Assembly: GCA_016987375.1 (NCBI GenBank)
Contig: PJRA01000412.1
Location: 1,069,237-1,115,645, forward strand
DNA: 46,409 nucleotides
From: Brachionus koreanus
Lineage: Eukaryota > Rotifera > Eurotatoria > Ploima > Brachionidae
Direction: 5' to 3'
The first letter of the stretch is position 1. Every line of letters begins with the position of its first letter. A program made the position numbers and the translations under genes. The notes below the pieces were generated by a model. It was not told the origin of the DNA, ran no database searches, and was given only the letters and a program-made list of their open reading frames with translations. Positions 1 to 10,760 of this stretch are shown here, in pieces.

Positions 1-1199
1 TTGTATACAAATCTAATGAAAAAACTGATCAAACTTATCAGTATATCTTAGTATCTTTAAAAATTAAAAAACCATTTATTATTAAAAATAATCAATAAAA
101 TAAATTTTCAGATTTTATTCAAAACAAAATAGATATAAAATTACTTTTTTATTTATCTTAAAAAATTAAAATGAAATTTTTTATCTTAAAAATATCAAAA
201 CCATTATGGTCGTAATTAAAATTACCGAATACAACTCTTCTTTTGTCTTAATTTCATTTCATTTTATTTTATTTAATTTTTTTTCTTAAAAGATTAAAAT
301 TGAAAAATTTAAATAGAGTCTTAATATAAAATTGATAAAATAGTTTTAAACTAAATTATGCAATTTCTTAGACGTCATAATTTTTTTTTACATCAAAAAA
401 TCTAGTATTTCCTACTCACTCTAAATAATAAAACTAAGTAATACTAGTAAAAATATAATTAACCATTATTAATGAAGGCAAAATGCATAATAAATGTAGT
501 ATTGCTGACGTTAATAATTACAATTTTGCTAATCACTTTTTCATCTTTTGTAAATTTTGAAAATATCCACTTCTTTTTTATACCTATGTAATTATTAAAT
601 AATTGGTTTCATAATAATAAATTTTAGTATGCAGAAAAGGAAAAAAAATATAAATATATAAAAAACTATAAAATTTTATGACGTATTAAATAAAAAATTT
701 ATTTTATTAAATTTTTTGGTGTCATTATTATTATTTTTTATTCTGATTTTATTTTTCTATTTGAAATTAAATTGGATTGCATTATTTTTGGTTTGAAAGT
801 TGTTAATTCTAAATTTTTTAAATCATTAGTTAAGTAAGCTTAGAATAAAAAAGTAATTAAAAAAGAAGCTTAAATATTTTTTTAAGCTTAATTCATTGTT
901 TTTTTCTGAGAATTAGTGTCCCCAAAGACTTAATTATTAAAGTTCTTACTTAAAAACAATGTAATCTTCACCTAATATTTATATCTATTGTTTTATTTGT
1001 TTAATTTTGATTTATTGATGTTCAACAATTGAGTGCAAACAATTTAGTAGAATTTTGTAGAAAGTCTAATTTCAGTCATGTGATTGATCAATTGAACTAA
1101 AATTTTTCCTTAAAAAAGTTTTTGCAAGACTTTTTCAGCAAGATATGGTAGCAAGCAATCATATCAGAAGACTAGTCAAAAGGTCTAGTAGGAAAGCTT
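1..1199. other. AT-rich intergenic stretch, no gene seen
   Basis: Both strands are very AT-rich with frequent stops in all frames. I see no exon-like segment, no tRNA-like fold and no clear repeat. The last part (about 1060-1199) is slightly less AT-rich and leads directly into the LINE fragment at 1200, so it is probably a decayed upstream part of that element. Confidence 0.5.
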
Positions 1200-1500
1200 C
1201 CTAATAAAGGAAACAAAATAATCTTATGCCTTAATCTAAGAAGAAAAAATAATCATAAACTTATAAGAAAAATTAACAAAAAAGGACAATACCGTTATCA
1301 ATTCTTAACAAACAGAGTTGTTGAATCATGGAACAAGTTACCAAAAGAAGCAATATCAGCAAAGACAGTAAATAGTTTCAAGGCACTAATTGATAAAGAA
1401 ATATACAAATGGAAACCATAAGGACTGCAATAGTCTTAATGGCTAAGCGCAAAATTTGCGCTGGTATAGATCACTATACCGCAAATACTACTACTACTAA
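1200..1500 (+). mobile_element. 3' end of a non-LTR retrotransposon (LINE), C-terminal ORF2 fragment with TAC tail
   Basis: An open frame runs from about 1200 to the stop at 1419-1421. It includes the segment RVVESWNKLPKEAISA followed by TVNSFK and a Lys-rich end. This is the usual C-terminal tail of LINE reverse-transcriptase ORFs (N-R-V-x-x-x-W-N-x-L-P, then x-x-F-K). The stop is followed by a short 3' untranslated part ending in a TACTACTAC-type microsatellite at about 1486-1499, typical of LINE 3' ends. Upstream frames are broken, so this is a 5'-truncated dead copy. Two relatives with the same tail lie at 8949-8981 and 37314-37512. The exact clade cannot be assigned by eye. Confidence 0.75.
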
Positions 1501-1529
1501 AATGACTTGTGAAAATTGACGAGGAATAG

Positions 1530-1980
1530 CACTGCTGTTAATAGCAAGGTTTTATGCAGCATAATCCTTGAAAAAAGAAAATTTAAGGGTTTCAAAGTGT
1601 GTACAGGAGTCAGACAAGGTTGCATCCTGTTCTCCACGACACTATTCCTAATACTGATTGACGAATACATATGAAGACGCAAGATCTAAACGCTAAACCA
1701 ATCGAACTCAAAATTAATAGGGTCAAAATGAAAGTTATGTGTATAAACGCTATATAATATTATTTATTAATCTTTGCAAGAATTCGACTAGCATGGGAAT
1801 TAACCAGCTACAGCAGGGAAACAAAACTTAAATTGTACAATACTTTAGTAAAAGGAAAACTGATATATGGTAGCGAATGCTTGTGAATATCTGAATCTGA
1901 AAATACCCACGTATCTTCCACTCTGGACTTGGGAGGATTTTAGAAATGCGCGGGGCTGAGACTTTGTCAAACGCTGAATT
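1530..1980 (+). mobile_element. Decayed LINE reverse-transcriptase fragments (RTE-like)
   Basis: One frame around 1588-1671 reads GFKVCTGVRQGCIL and then FLILIDEYI. That is the conserved reverse-transcriptase block with the G-V-R-Q-G-C motif. Another frame at about 1785-1887 reads ETKLKLYNTLVKGKLIYGSE, the conserved block just after the polymerase core. A third piece near 1925-2000 resembles the following R-I-L-x-x-x-x-x-x-x-x-S-N-A-E-L segment. The central F-A-D-D catalytic block is missing, and stops and frameshifts separate the pieces, so the copy is dead. It lies downstream of the different LINE tail at 1200-1500. Confidence 0.7.
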
Positions 1981-2359
1981 ACACACAAGATCAAATTCAG
2001 AGTCATTAAATCAAATCTAACTTGAGAGAAATTAAAAAAAATGACCCTATGCTACACAAAGAGCGAATAAGGAATTAAAAAAAATGCTTATTTATAAGGA
2101 AAAAAATATTTTTAAAAAAAACTATTTTATTTACATAGAGCTTTTAAAAAAAAAAATCAATGAAAAAAAATTTTGCTTACAAAACTGTAAATTTTAAGTT
2201 AAAAAAATAAATATTTTGTAAAAATCTACAAAAATCAAAATTTATTAAATCATAAATGAACAAAAATTTCTATTAAATACTTATAAAAATCAAATAAAAA
2301 TTGCTTAGTAAATCAATTATTCAATTTAATTCATATAAAAATTAATCAAGGAAATATTA
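1981..2359. other. AT-rich spacer downstream of the SLC34 gene
   Basis: This stretch is almost entirely A/T runs. It lies 3' of the minus-strand transporter gene and presumably contains its 3' untranslated region. I see no coding signal. Confidence 0.4.
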
Positions 2360-4258
2360 TTAAGCCTCTCTAATAATTGTTTCAATTGTGGCTATTTTCC
2401 GAATGATTGTCGGAAAATTTTCTCTCAGATTCTCATTCATATTATTGACATTGATTTTTGACTTCTTTTGTGAACAATCATCATCTGAAAACTCAGAAAC
2501 ACTATCACTTTTGTCATTATAGTGACGTAACTTGGCCTTTCCTAATTTTAAATCCCAATATTCTAATGATATCAACCATTGAGGTAACCAGTCGAAGCTT
2601 TTCAGTTTTTCTGGCAAACTTTCCATATTTGTCTTTCGAATTACTTTTACCAAGAGATAAAAAGAAAGTAAAGAAACTAATGGTAAAAAAAGAATTCCTA
2701 GTCCGATCCAATTAGGAATAAGAGAAAGACAAAACACAATTGTTGGCACAACAAAATAGGCAATAATTAAATAAACATGAGTAAACCATTTGTATTTGAA
2801 AACCAAATTGCTAAATTTTTTGCCCAAAATTTTCGGATATTGCATAAATGAAATTGGCAGCCAAAGTAAAATACCAAAAAGATTGAAAAAAGTGTAGACC
2901 AAAGCGATTTCAATGGATTTTTTTAAATTGGGACCAGTTTGAGTCAATGCACTTAAAATTCCAGTAACAGTTGTGCCTAAATTAGAGCCCAATGTCATTA
3001 CATAAGTGCGTTCTAGATTCACTATTCCAATACTGCATAATGGAACTAGAGTGGCTGTGACTATATCTAAACTTTGAACAATCAAAGTAATTTGAAAAGA
3101 AAAAATAAAAAAAAAAGAATTGTTAAATGCTTTCCATTTTACTGGTAGGGATGCATTTAGGACTTTTCGGATACCATCAGAGATCGGACCCTCAATTAAA
3201 AGACTAAAAATTTTTACAATGCCAAATAAACTTGATAAATGAATAGTTAAAGAAACAATAATCCAAAAAAGACCTGTGCCACCATCTCCGAGTGTTCTTA
3301 TCATTGGCATTGACCAATAGTCACACTTGTTGCATATCATACTCTCATTTGTTCTATTTAGGTCGAATTCTTCGCTACAGCAACGAAATGCTAATTCTGT
3401 TATGTTTGGGTTCATGTTCATAGCGTTGACTTGTTCTTTATCCAATTTGATAAATAAGTCGACGACTGGGTCAAGAAAAAAAGCAATAAAATTTACATGC
3501 TGAAATTCATCTGAAGCAACAGGAATCAGTTCAGTCATTTTTTGAGAAAGTACGGACAAAAAATTGGTAAATATCTCTATTGGTAATAAAATAGCAATTG
3601 TTAATAAATTGAATAAATCATTGAAAATAGCAGCGCTAAAGGCTCTCTTGAACTCGGATGGATCCTTTGCTACTGTTAAAGCTATCAAAATATTTGTCAA
3701 GCAAGTGCCAAAATTAGAGCCCATTATTATTGGAACTGCTGTATTTAACTTTATAATTCCAACTCCGACCATGGTAACTACAATGGAAGTTGTAGCTGTA
3801 GCGTTTTGCATTATAGCCGTGGCTAATATTCCAATCGCCAGAGAACCAAACGGATTTTTGAGCAATTGATAAGCAATTTTTTCTGTTTTTAAGGCATATG
3901 GAGATATAAGTGTAAAACCGATTGAGAGAAAACTCAAAGACAACAAAAATAAATAAAGCAAAATAATAAATATGATAATTTTAAATACTGAAAATAAAAT
4001 ATAGCGTAATTTTGCTAGTTTTGTGTACTCGTGCCATCCTTGTGGAGATTTTCCATTATTTTCTTTGCAAATTTTACTATTAATAGCTTTTTTAGTAAGC
4101 TCATTCGTATTTTGATTTGATCTAAGGGACAAAGAAAGCTCTAAACTACTGTTGTCATCGATTGAAATAGCCTCATCGTTGTATTGTCTTATGTCAAATT
4201 TGGGAAGTTTCTCAATCGCTGATGCTTCAGTGTTTTCAAATACAAAATTATTTTCCAT
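2360..4258 (-). CDS. SLC34-family (NaPi-II-type) sodium/phosphate cotransporter homologue, intronless
   Basis: Multi-pass plasma-membrane protein of 632 residues that should couple phosphate uptake to sodium. The N-terminal cytoplasmic part (about 1-85) is polar. The two inverted SLC34 repeats follow. The first holds the block around 135-190 with PIIMGSNFGT; the second, around 385-440, has TLGSNLGTT. A large extracellular loop (about 245-320) carries paired Cys (293, 294, 309, 312) and N-x-S/T sites. The C-terminal half ends with the family's ILLWLP and W-x-P-x-W-like segments. The canonical QSSS motifs are altered: QNAT at 151-154 and QSLD at 395-398, so sodium or phosphate handling may differ. 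All other confidently modelled multi-exon genes here have short introns; this one is a single exon, suggesting a retrocopy or intron loss. The frame is intact, so it is probably functional. Confidence 0.9.
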   Translation of the reverse strand: MENNFVFENTEASAIEKLPKFDIRQYNDEAISIDDNSSLELSLSLRSNQNTNELTKKAINSKICKENNGKSPQGWHEYTKLAKLRYILFSVFKIIIFIILLYLFLLSLSFLSIGFTLISPYALKTEKIAYQLLKNPFGSLAIGILATAIMQNATATTSIVVTMVGVGIIKLNTAVPIIMGSNFGTCLTNILIALTVAKDPSEFKRAFSAAIFNDLFNLLTIAILLPIEIFTNFLSVLSQKMTELIPVASDEFQHVNFIAFFLDPVVDLFIKLDKEQVNAMNMNPNITELAFRCCSEEFDLNRTNESMICNKCDYWSMPMIRTLGDGGTGLFWIIVSLTIHLSSLFGIVKIFSLLIEGPISDGIRKVLNASLPVKWKAFNNSFFFIFSFQITLIVQSLDIVTATLVPLCSIGIVNLERTYVMTLGSNLGTTVTGILSALTQTGPNLKKSIEIALVYTFFNLFGILLWLPISFMQYPKILGKKFSNLVFKYKWFTHVYLIIAYFVVPTIVFCLSLIPNWIGLGILFLPLVSLLSFYLLVKVIRKTNMESLPEKLKSFDWLPQWLISLEYWDLKLGKAKLRHYNDKSDSVSEFSDDDCSQKKSKINVNNMNENLRENFPTIIRKIATIETIIREA

Positions 4259-6263
4259 TTTACCATTCGGATAGTCTTTATTTCTATTATTTTGGTAATG
4301 TGTAAAAATATCTGATCTAGTAGACTTTTAATTAATAAAAAAATTAGAAAATAATAATAATAAAATTTTAGTTTAATAGAAATTAGAAATTTTGAACTGA
4401 AAACACATTCAAAGTTTAAAAAAAGTGGTTAAGATGTTTGGCATGTGAGAACGAGTTTAAAAATGTGCTAAATTATTAAATAATATGTGTTTACTATAAT
4501 TAAATTCTTTAATTTTTCTTTGAGAAGTTTTGTTTTTTTTTAATTCGGACGAGACCTTTCTTACCATGTACTTCGATTTATACAGCTGAAAAATTGAATA
4601 TTTTTAGAAAAGCTTTTATTCAAACCGATGATGAGAATTCAAATCTGAATTTTTATTTCTTTAAAAAAGCTTTGGTTTAAATTTTTGCTAACATTTTTTT
4701 AGTACTTATTTTTAGCGAAGGAAACAATACTTCTAGGTATTGATGGATTATTTTAATTTGTCTAATATGAAAAAATTATTGCCTTAAAAAGAAAATTTTT
4801 TGCTCGGATATTATTATCATCAAACTTGGTACTTTAATTCAAACAGTGTTTAAAAATTTCATTATTGTGATATCTATAAGTTCATAGGGCTTTTTTTGGA
4901 TATCAACTAGAAGCATATATAGTTAGTTGATAAAGCAAGATTATATTGCATGAAATTAAATTCATTTAACTTCTCATTAAGCATGGTATTTTAATTCACA
5001 TTCAATAAGTTTCATCACACAAAATTTTTTATGATACATTTGTCAAGTCATATACAAAGAGCACGAGATTTAAAAATTTTAAAGTAAACATAAATCAATT
5101 TTTATTTCATTTATAGTTTTAATTCAAAAAAAAATTTACGCTTCCTTTTGATACCTAATGTTAACTTGATATTTATATGAGTTTTACCACAAAATAATTG
5201 TGTTAAATCATTTGCTGATACCATTTTATTTGGCGTATAATTTTTACTTGTATAATTTTATTTAGTTTAAAATCATTCTTTGCAACAAAAGTTGTACTAT
5301 CATTTGTTTTTGCTTGGCTAACCAGAAAGGTAAACTTCATGAGAACTATTTTTTTTCTATAGTATTGCATATTCTGACCAAAACTGAGTAAAAATTAGAA
5401 ATATTAATAAAGTATACGATTTTTTAGCAAGGAAGCATGTTCAGCGAAAGCTTTAGTTAAGATATATGACTGCATTTCTCAATTAGTGATTATTATCAGA
5501 CTCTTCCTTATAAAATGTTTTTCTTAATCATTTTATTGTCTTCTGTTTCTTTTAGCTTTATTTTATTTCCAAATGCACAATTATTTTCTTTGTTTTTGAC
5601 TTTAAATTATGGATCCTTATGGTTTTGTTTTATTCTTTTAAATAAAAACAATCAAAATATAAGGGAAGAAAATTTATTAATTTAAATAATAATTTCGGAA
5701 ATTTTTAGGGACTGTTCTGAATGAATTTTCAGCCTTCATCATTGCAATTTTGTTTATTTAAATTTGTTGTAATCAAATTTTAAATTTAATCAATTAATAA
5801 ATTGTTTTATGTGATTTACTAATTGACAGTTTGACGCATAAGAAATTTTATTTTTCTGTTATCAAATTGTATATCTAAGCCAGATCATTGCTTAAAATTA
5901 TACTTTTTAACAAATTTATATTCAATTAATCAATAACCATATTATGCTTTTAAAAAAACCTTAATTAAGTAATCAGAATATTTCAAATCGATCAGTTAGT
6001 CAATCGAAAGGATGTATCAGGGGTGTTGGATGTTAAGACAAAATTGAGATATATAGATGACAATGGTATCTTGTCTCTATATAAAAAAAAGTTTTAATAG
6101 ATCAGTAATGTCGGTAGAAACATCAATGAAAAGTCTACTATAGTGGAATTCAATTATTAATCCTGCTTTATCAATTTAGTTAAAATAATTTGATCGTATT
6201 TTATTATTAGATAATAAACTAAGGATTAAATAAAAAAAAATTTTGAATCGGCTTTCCTAAAGT
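4259..6263. other. Intergenic, AT-rich, upstream of the SLC34 gene
   Basis: No exon-like frame, RNA gene or clear repeat family was recognised. Sequence just right of 4258 must contain the SLC34 promoter, but no convincing TATA box can be distinguished from the AT background. A block at 5995-6130 has slightly more G+C, without identifiable coding sense. Confidence 0.4.
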
Positions 6264-6310
6264 TATAAGGGGTTGAAATTGGTGTAAATAATAATGCACC
6301 ACCCCTTATA
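6264..6310. repeat. Perfect 10-bp inverted repeat (hairpin)
   Basis: TATAAGGGGT at 6264-6273 is matched by its exact reverse complement ACCCCTTATA at 6301-6310. An inner GGTG/CACC pair lies between them. The G/C-bearing stem stands out in an AT-rich background. It could be a small foldback element or a structured transcript; nothing nearby shows which. Confidence 0.5.
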
Positions 6311-6699
6311 TTAAATTACAGTAAATGGCTAGAGGGCAATAAAGACGGTTTTTGCCATTCGGGTAAGTGTCGAGACATTTCCAAATTTTTTTTCAAAATA
6401 GATAAACTTTGGAAATTTCAATTTGGTCAATTATTTTCACAGGGAAATTTCTTCTCAATTTAATTAAAATTTTTATTTTATATTTGTATTTATAAATTTG
6501 TTTTTTTTTTTATTTAACAAAAGTTAATGATGCACTTGAGACCTCTATTTCTCATTTTTAAAAAGTAAAATATTTTACATGAAATTTCACCATATTTGAT
6601 AAAACAACTTTCAAAAAATTAAAATATTTTAAACTAAAAAATTTAAAATTTCAATCACGTGATGTTTGTGTTTCTTTTCATTACACTAGACACATTGGT

Positions 6700-6819
6700 T
6701 TCACAGATCCATAGTTGAAAATAAAACTAAAGATCCAATTCTACAAAACATTCTGCCGATCTATATTGGCTTATGAATGCGAATCCTTAAAGATAAGCAT
6801 TGCCCAAATAAAAACTTAA
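6700..6819 (+). mobile_element. Short reverse-transcriptase relic
   Basis: In one frame from about 6721 the translation reads LKIQFYKTFCRSILAYECES and then LKI. This resembles the T-K-x-x-x-Y-x-x-x-x-x-x-L-x-Y-G-x-E-x-x block found after the reverse-transcriptase core in LINEs. The frame stops near 6817-6819 and no other conserved block is adjacent, so this is a small dead fragment. Confidence 0.45.
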
Positions 6820-6837
6820 AAAACTTAGAATGAATAT

Positions 6838-6870
6838 TTAACACTAGAAACATTAAGCATATTTTCACGT
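6838..6870 (+). mobile_element. Solo TTAA-CACTAGAA terminal sequence, piggyBac-like end
   Basis: TTAA at 6838-6841 is followed by CACTAGAAACATTAAGCA. The same start, TTAACACTAGAA, occurs inverted at 14121-14132. TTAA plus a C-rich start resembles piggyBac-type ends. I could not find the matching opposite end, so the call is tentative. Confidence 0.3.
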
Positions 6871-7658
6871 TTTTTTGATTCAAAAATATTTTACAAAAAA
6901 ACTATAATAATTTTATAAAGTAATACCATTTTTAAAGAAAATTTTAAAATCTACATAAATCAAAAAAATCTATTGGAATTTTTTTTTTCGCAAATTCTGA
7001 AAATGATAAAGAAATTGAATTTTTTTTAGAGTGAATTGTCCTAAACTTAGACAAAAAACAAGTAATTTAAAATATGCAGGTTAAAATTTTAAAAAATCTT
7101 TGTAAGTCTTTGTACAGTTAGAAGCCACTTCGTTCTAAACTCTGCTGATAATAAATGGTTATGAATTACATTACAGAGAGCATGTAATTCAATTATGCTT
7201 CACCGTGGTCTTTTGCAAATCTTTATAAATTATGACCAAAATGTAATTAAAAATTACAACCACAAAACATATTTATTTTTTTTTTATAATAAAATATTTA
7301 TTTGTAATTTATGATAAAATTTTTTACAATAATAAATGTTTTTAGGTTGCATAACCAAATATTTTAATAAAATTATAATGCAATATAAAATACGTGGAAA
7401 AACTAGTTAAATTGTAGACTCAAATAATTTATTTCTAGCCATAAACTTAATAAATTTTAATTTTTTTCTTATTCTAAGCGATAATTTTCATTAAAGCTAA
7501 ATAACTTATTTTTACAATTGAAAAACCACAGGAAAATAAAACTAATCAATTTAAAAAAAAACAATATTTTTTTATTTTCTAATATTTAATTTAAAACAGA
7601 GTCAAAATATATGTAAAAAAATGTTTTAATATTAATAAATTAGGAATAGCTAAGCATC
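6871..7658. other. AT-rich intergenic stretch 3' of the phosphatase gene
   Basis: No coding or RNA feature recognised. The right end should hold the 3' untranslated region of the minus-strand phosphatase. Confidence 0.4.
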
Positions 7659-8279
7659 TTATCTAAAAAATTTTTGCTTCAAGGTGTTGTACAATGAATT
7701 TGAAATTTTTCGATTTTTTTTCTTGATTGATTTAACTTTTTTTTCATTAGAACCATGTTTATCGGTACGCTTAGATCGGAGTAGTTCTAAAGCTTCTTCA
7801 TAACTCATTCCTAATTCCATTAGAGCCATGACAACCATAACCGATGAACGTTCTAGACCACTAACACAATGAACAGATACACATGTATTTGGGCTTTGTT
7901 TATACTTTTCTCTTAATAAATAAAGCAATTTTTCGCGTATCTCTGGAGAAGTCTGTCCATTTTCGAACCTACCATCCTTGTTTTTAAATTAATTAATTTT
8001 TTTGATTTGATTAATCAGCATTATCTTACTATAAGCTTATTGTTTGTTTTACCAAGCTCATTTGTTTCAGATGATTCTTGGAAAATTCGAACATTGACAT
8101 TTAAATTAGTTAAATCCTTTAAAAAAAATAAAGTTAATTTTAATTTATTGATAGAATTTTAAATATACTTCAATGTATTTTTTTAAATTTTGGTCGTTTG
8201 GTTCATCGCTTACTAAGAACCTCATATTTTGATACTTGATATCCAAGTATTCGGGTTTACGATAATTATTAAGTTGCAT
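7659..8279 (-). CDS. PRL/PTP4A-like protein tyrosine phosphatase, divergent
   Basis: Three exons on the minus strand: 8279-8169, 8116-8030 and 7976-7659, all joined in phase 0, giving 171 residues (vertebrate PRLs have about 173). The N-terminus (KYQNMRFLVSDEPNDQNL) matches the PRL start pattern. The phosphatase loop HCVSGLERSS (102-111) has the C-x5-R signature with Cys103 and Arg109. Three PRL hallmarks are changed. The position of redox Cys49 reads F49, in VRIF. The general-acid loop F-D-D-G reads F-E-N-G, with Asn at position 72. The protein ends ...KQKFFR with no C-terminal CAAX box, although a Lys/Arg-rich patch (about 130-143) remains. It may be a PRL paralogue with altered catalysis and membrane binding. 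An unseen extra 3' exon cannot be fully excluded. Confidence 0.8.
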
Positions 8280-8940
8280 TTTTGACAAATTTATTTAATT
8301 TTTTTATTCTTTCGAAAGGATGATTGAGGATTAAAAATCAATTCAATTCAATTTGTGTTCAAATAGCTTGAATTTAAATTTAATTGCTGAATATTTTTTG
8401 TCTTGAGATTTTAGCTCTGTTCCGTCTATTTGATTTTGTTTGCTTGAAATGAATATGGGTCCATCTAGTCAATTTGAGACCATGCTACCACTGTTGAACT
8501 TAGATAATTTTTTCTAAATCTGAATGAATTTTTTTTTAGACAAAATAAAAAATAAAATTCTTGATTTTTAAGCATGCTTAATTTTTTTAGTTAAAAAACA
8601 AGAAATTAAATAAGCAAATTTATTCTTAAAGGTATTTCATTTTATAAAAAATGTTGCGAAATTTCACGTCAGCAAAAATTTAATTACTAATTTCAAATAA
8701 AAATTTAGCAAAGAGATGAATTAAATTTTCTGATTGCTTATTACATTCCCACTAATTAAAAAATGATAAAAAAAAATTTTGAATTTTAGTTTTATCTAAA
8801 TTTTCATTCATGGAAATAAATATATTCTTCTAAATCATAACATATTAATGACTAAAGACAATAAATTTTAAGTATTGTTATCCTGATTCAATCAATCTTT
8901 TAAATGCTGTGAAATAGAATCTTTTGAAAAAAATTGATGA
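8280..8940. other. Intergenic, upstream of the PRL-like gene
   Basis: AT-rich, with no coding signal seen. Presumably includes the phosphatase promoter and 5' untranslated region. Confidence 0.4.
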
Positions 8941-8948
8941 ATAAAAAA

Positions 8949-8981
8949 TAGTAGTAGCAGTTGAAACTATTTACTGTCCTT
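8949..8981 (-). mobile_element. Tiny LINE relic with TAC tail
   Basis: On the minus strand the 21 bases at 8961-8981 match the part of the 1200-1500 LINE encoding TVNSF at 20 of 21 positions. They are followed at once by a CTACTACTA tail (8949-8960). The copy is therefore internally deleted: the end of the ORF and the 3' untranslated part are missing between the two pieces. Confidence 0.55.
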
Positions 8982-9680
8982 GTATTAGTCAATGGTCAAA
9001 ATAATTGATTTTTGTATGATTAATTTTTATAGTATTTATTTAAATTTTTCTTATAAAAATTAAATTTTTTTTCTCATCTTTCAAGTTGATTTTCAATTTA
9101 AAAACAATTTTGTCTTACTATTTATTTCCAAATCTCTCTTTGGCATTCTCAATAGTTCATATCTATTAATTAAAAGAGTTTATAACTCTTATTTGTCTAT
9201 TTTTCGACTGTTTAATTCGCATGCCAGTGATTTTTTCTAAATATATATAAAAATTATTTTTAAACCAATTTTGGTATCTGGTTGATGTATGAGCGGTAGA
9301 GCCAATTTAGTAGTATATCCATTTTTCACTACCAAATTCAATTCTCCCTTACTGCTTTACATTAAAGTTTGAATTAACAATTATTTAGTTTTTTTCAATA
9401 ATTTTGAAACTAAGTCATTTTTACAACTGTTTTTTGGAAATCTTTTGATCAGTTTAAGTCAAAAATAATTCAAATATATCACTCGAAATTTTTAGAAACA
9501 ACACTAAGTTTGTATGAGACAAATTTTTTTATTTAAAAATTTTTTAATAAAATATCTAAAATGCATTTTTAATTTTTTTCAATTTTTTTAGAGAAATTAA
9601 CAACTAAATTAACTTTTTTTGATATTTATCTTTCAAATATTGTAAAAAAATAAATGTCAGAAATATTCTAATGATACAAA

Positions 9681-9746
9681 AAGATCTTCAAAGTAAGAAG
9701 AACGAGGGGTGATTTAATTCAGATTTATGGCTCTAAATGTGTTTAA
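9681..9746 (+). mobile_element. LINE reverse-transcriptase relic
   Basis: One frame reads KIFKVRRTRGDLIQIYG before a stop at 9744-9746. R-R-x-R-G-D-L-I-x-x-Y is a conserved C-terminal block of many LINE reverse transcriptases. Nothing conserved flanks it. Confidence 0.5.
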
Positions 9747-9939
9747 CTTATTAATGGAATTAACTTTTCTTCAATAAAATATGAGAAAACAATTTGAGAA
9801 AACACACAAAATGCATAAGTAAGAGAAGCATTTTTATCATTTTTTGACAAATCGTGTGGATAAAATTTGGAATAGCTTTTCTGAAGAAATAGTTAATTGT
9901 ATCTGCAGATCCCAGTTTCGACTTCAAAATCGTAATCTG

Positions 9940-10110
9940 CATATGTGAAAACCCCAGAAAGCCAAAATTTTAAGGAGGCCCAAAAAAAATTTTGATCCAG
10001 AATGGTCGGAAGTTTGACCATAGCTCAAAAAGTACTCTCCGTTGAGCCTATTTTTCTGAGAAACGATACTGTCAAACCCTGCATATTGGCATATATTCTG
10101 AAAGAAAGTT
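9940..10110. other. Unidentified G+C-richer block
   Basis: This segment has more G and C than its surroundings (AACCCC, GGAGGCCC, GGTCGGAAG). No frame gives a recognisable protein on either strand. It is most likely a remnant of a mobile element, inserted after the LINE relic at 9681-9746, but I cannot name a family. Confidence 0.3.
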
Positions 10111-10760
10111 AAATTTTCTACAAAACTAAAATATTTTTTAAAATAATTTGAATAAAATATCTTTATCCCAAAATAGAATAAAATTTATTTATTCTTTTAA
10201 ATTTCTTTAGCATTTTTTTATTTTAGACACTCAAATACTTTTTTAAAAAAATTTATTTTAAATAACTTTTTTTTAGAGTTTTGAAAAAATGTGTTTAAAA
10301 GGATCAAACGACAAAAAAATTGTTATTTGCCTTTGATACAAAATACTTTTGCTTAATATCTAAACATTATTTAATTTTTAATTTCATTCTCTATCAAAAA
10401 ACTCTAAAATTAATTAAAAATAAATTGTGATAAAAAATGATATTCCATCACTCATTGTATTTAATTAATTGATTAAATCAAATATCTTTGATCGAGAAGA
10501 AATTCATATTTTAAAAAGATAAGACGTAAGAAGAAAAAATTGCAAAAAAAAAATTTTAAAATAAATATTTAATATTGTTGCACTTTAAAAACAAAATAAT
10601 TTGAATTTTTGACACTAAAATAAAATGCGTACTTTTCTCACGACAGTTTTTCTATAAGACAACTAGCTTGGATTTATGAACGTTTATATTTTTGTTCATA
10701 TTGATTTGGGTCAATCGTAAATTTCGAATAAATTCAGATTAATTTTTGTTTTATTTCAAA
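10111..10760. other. AT-rich upstream region of the serine protease gene
   Basis: No gene or repeat recognised. It should include the protease promoter; no motif stands out. Confidence 0.35.

Noticed and set aside
3564..3869. 101-codon plus-strand frame
   Set aside because: It lies antisense to the conserved SLC34 repeat and mirrors its hydrophobic codons.
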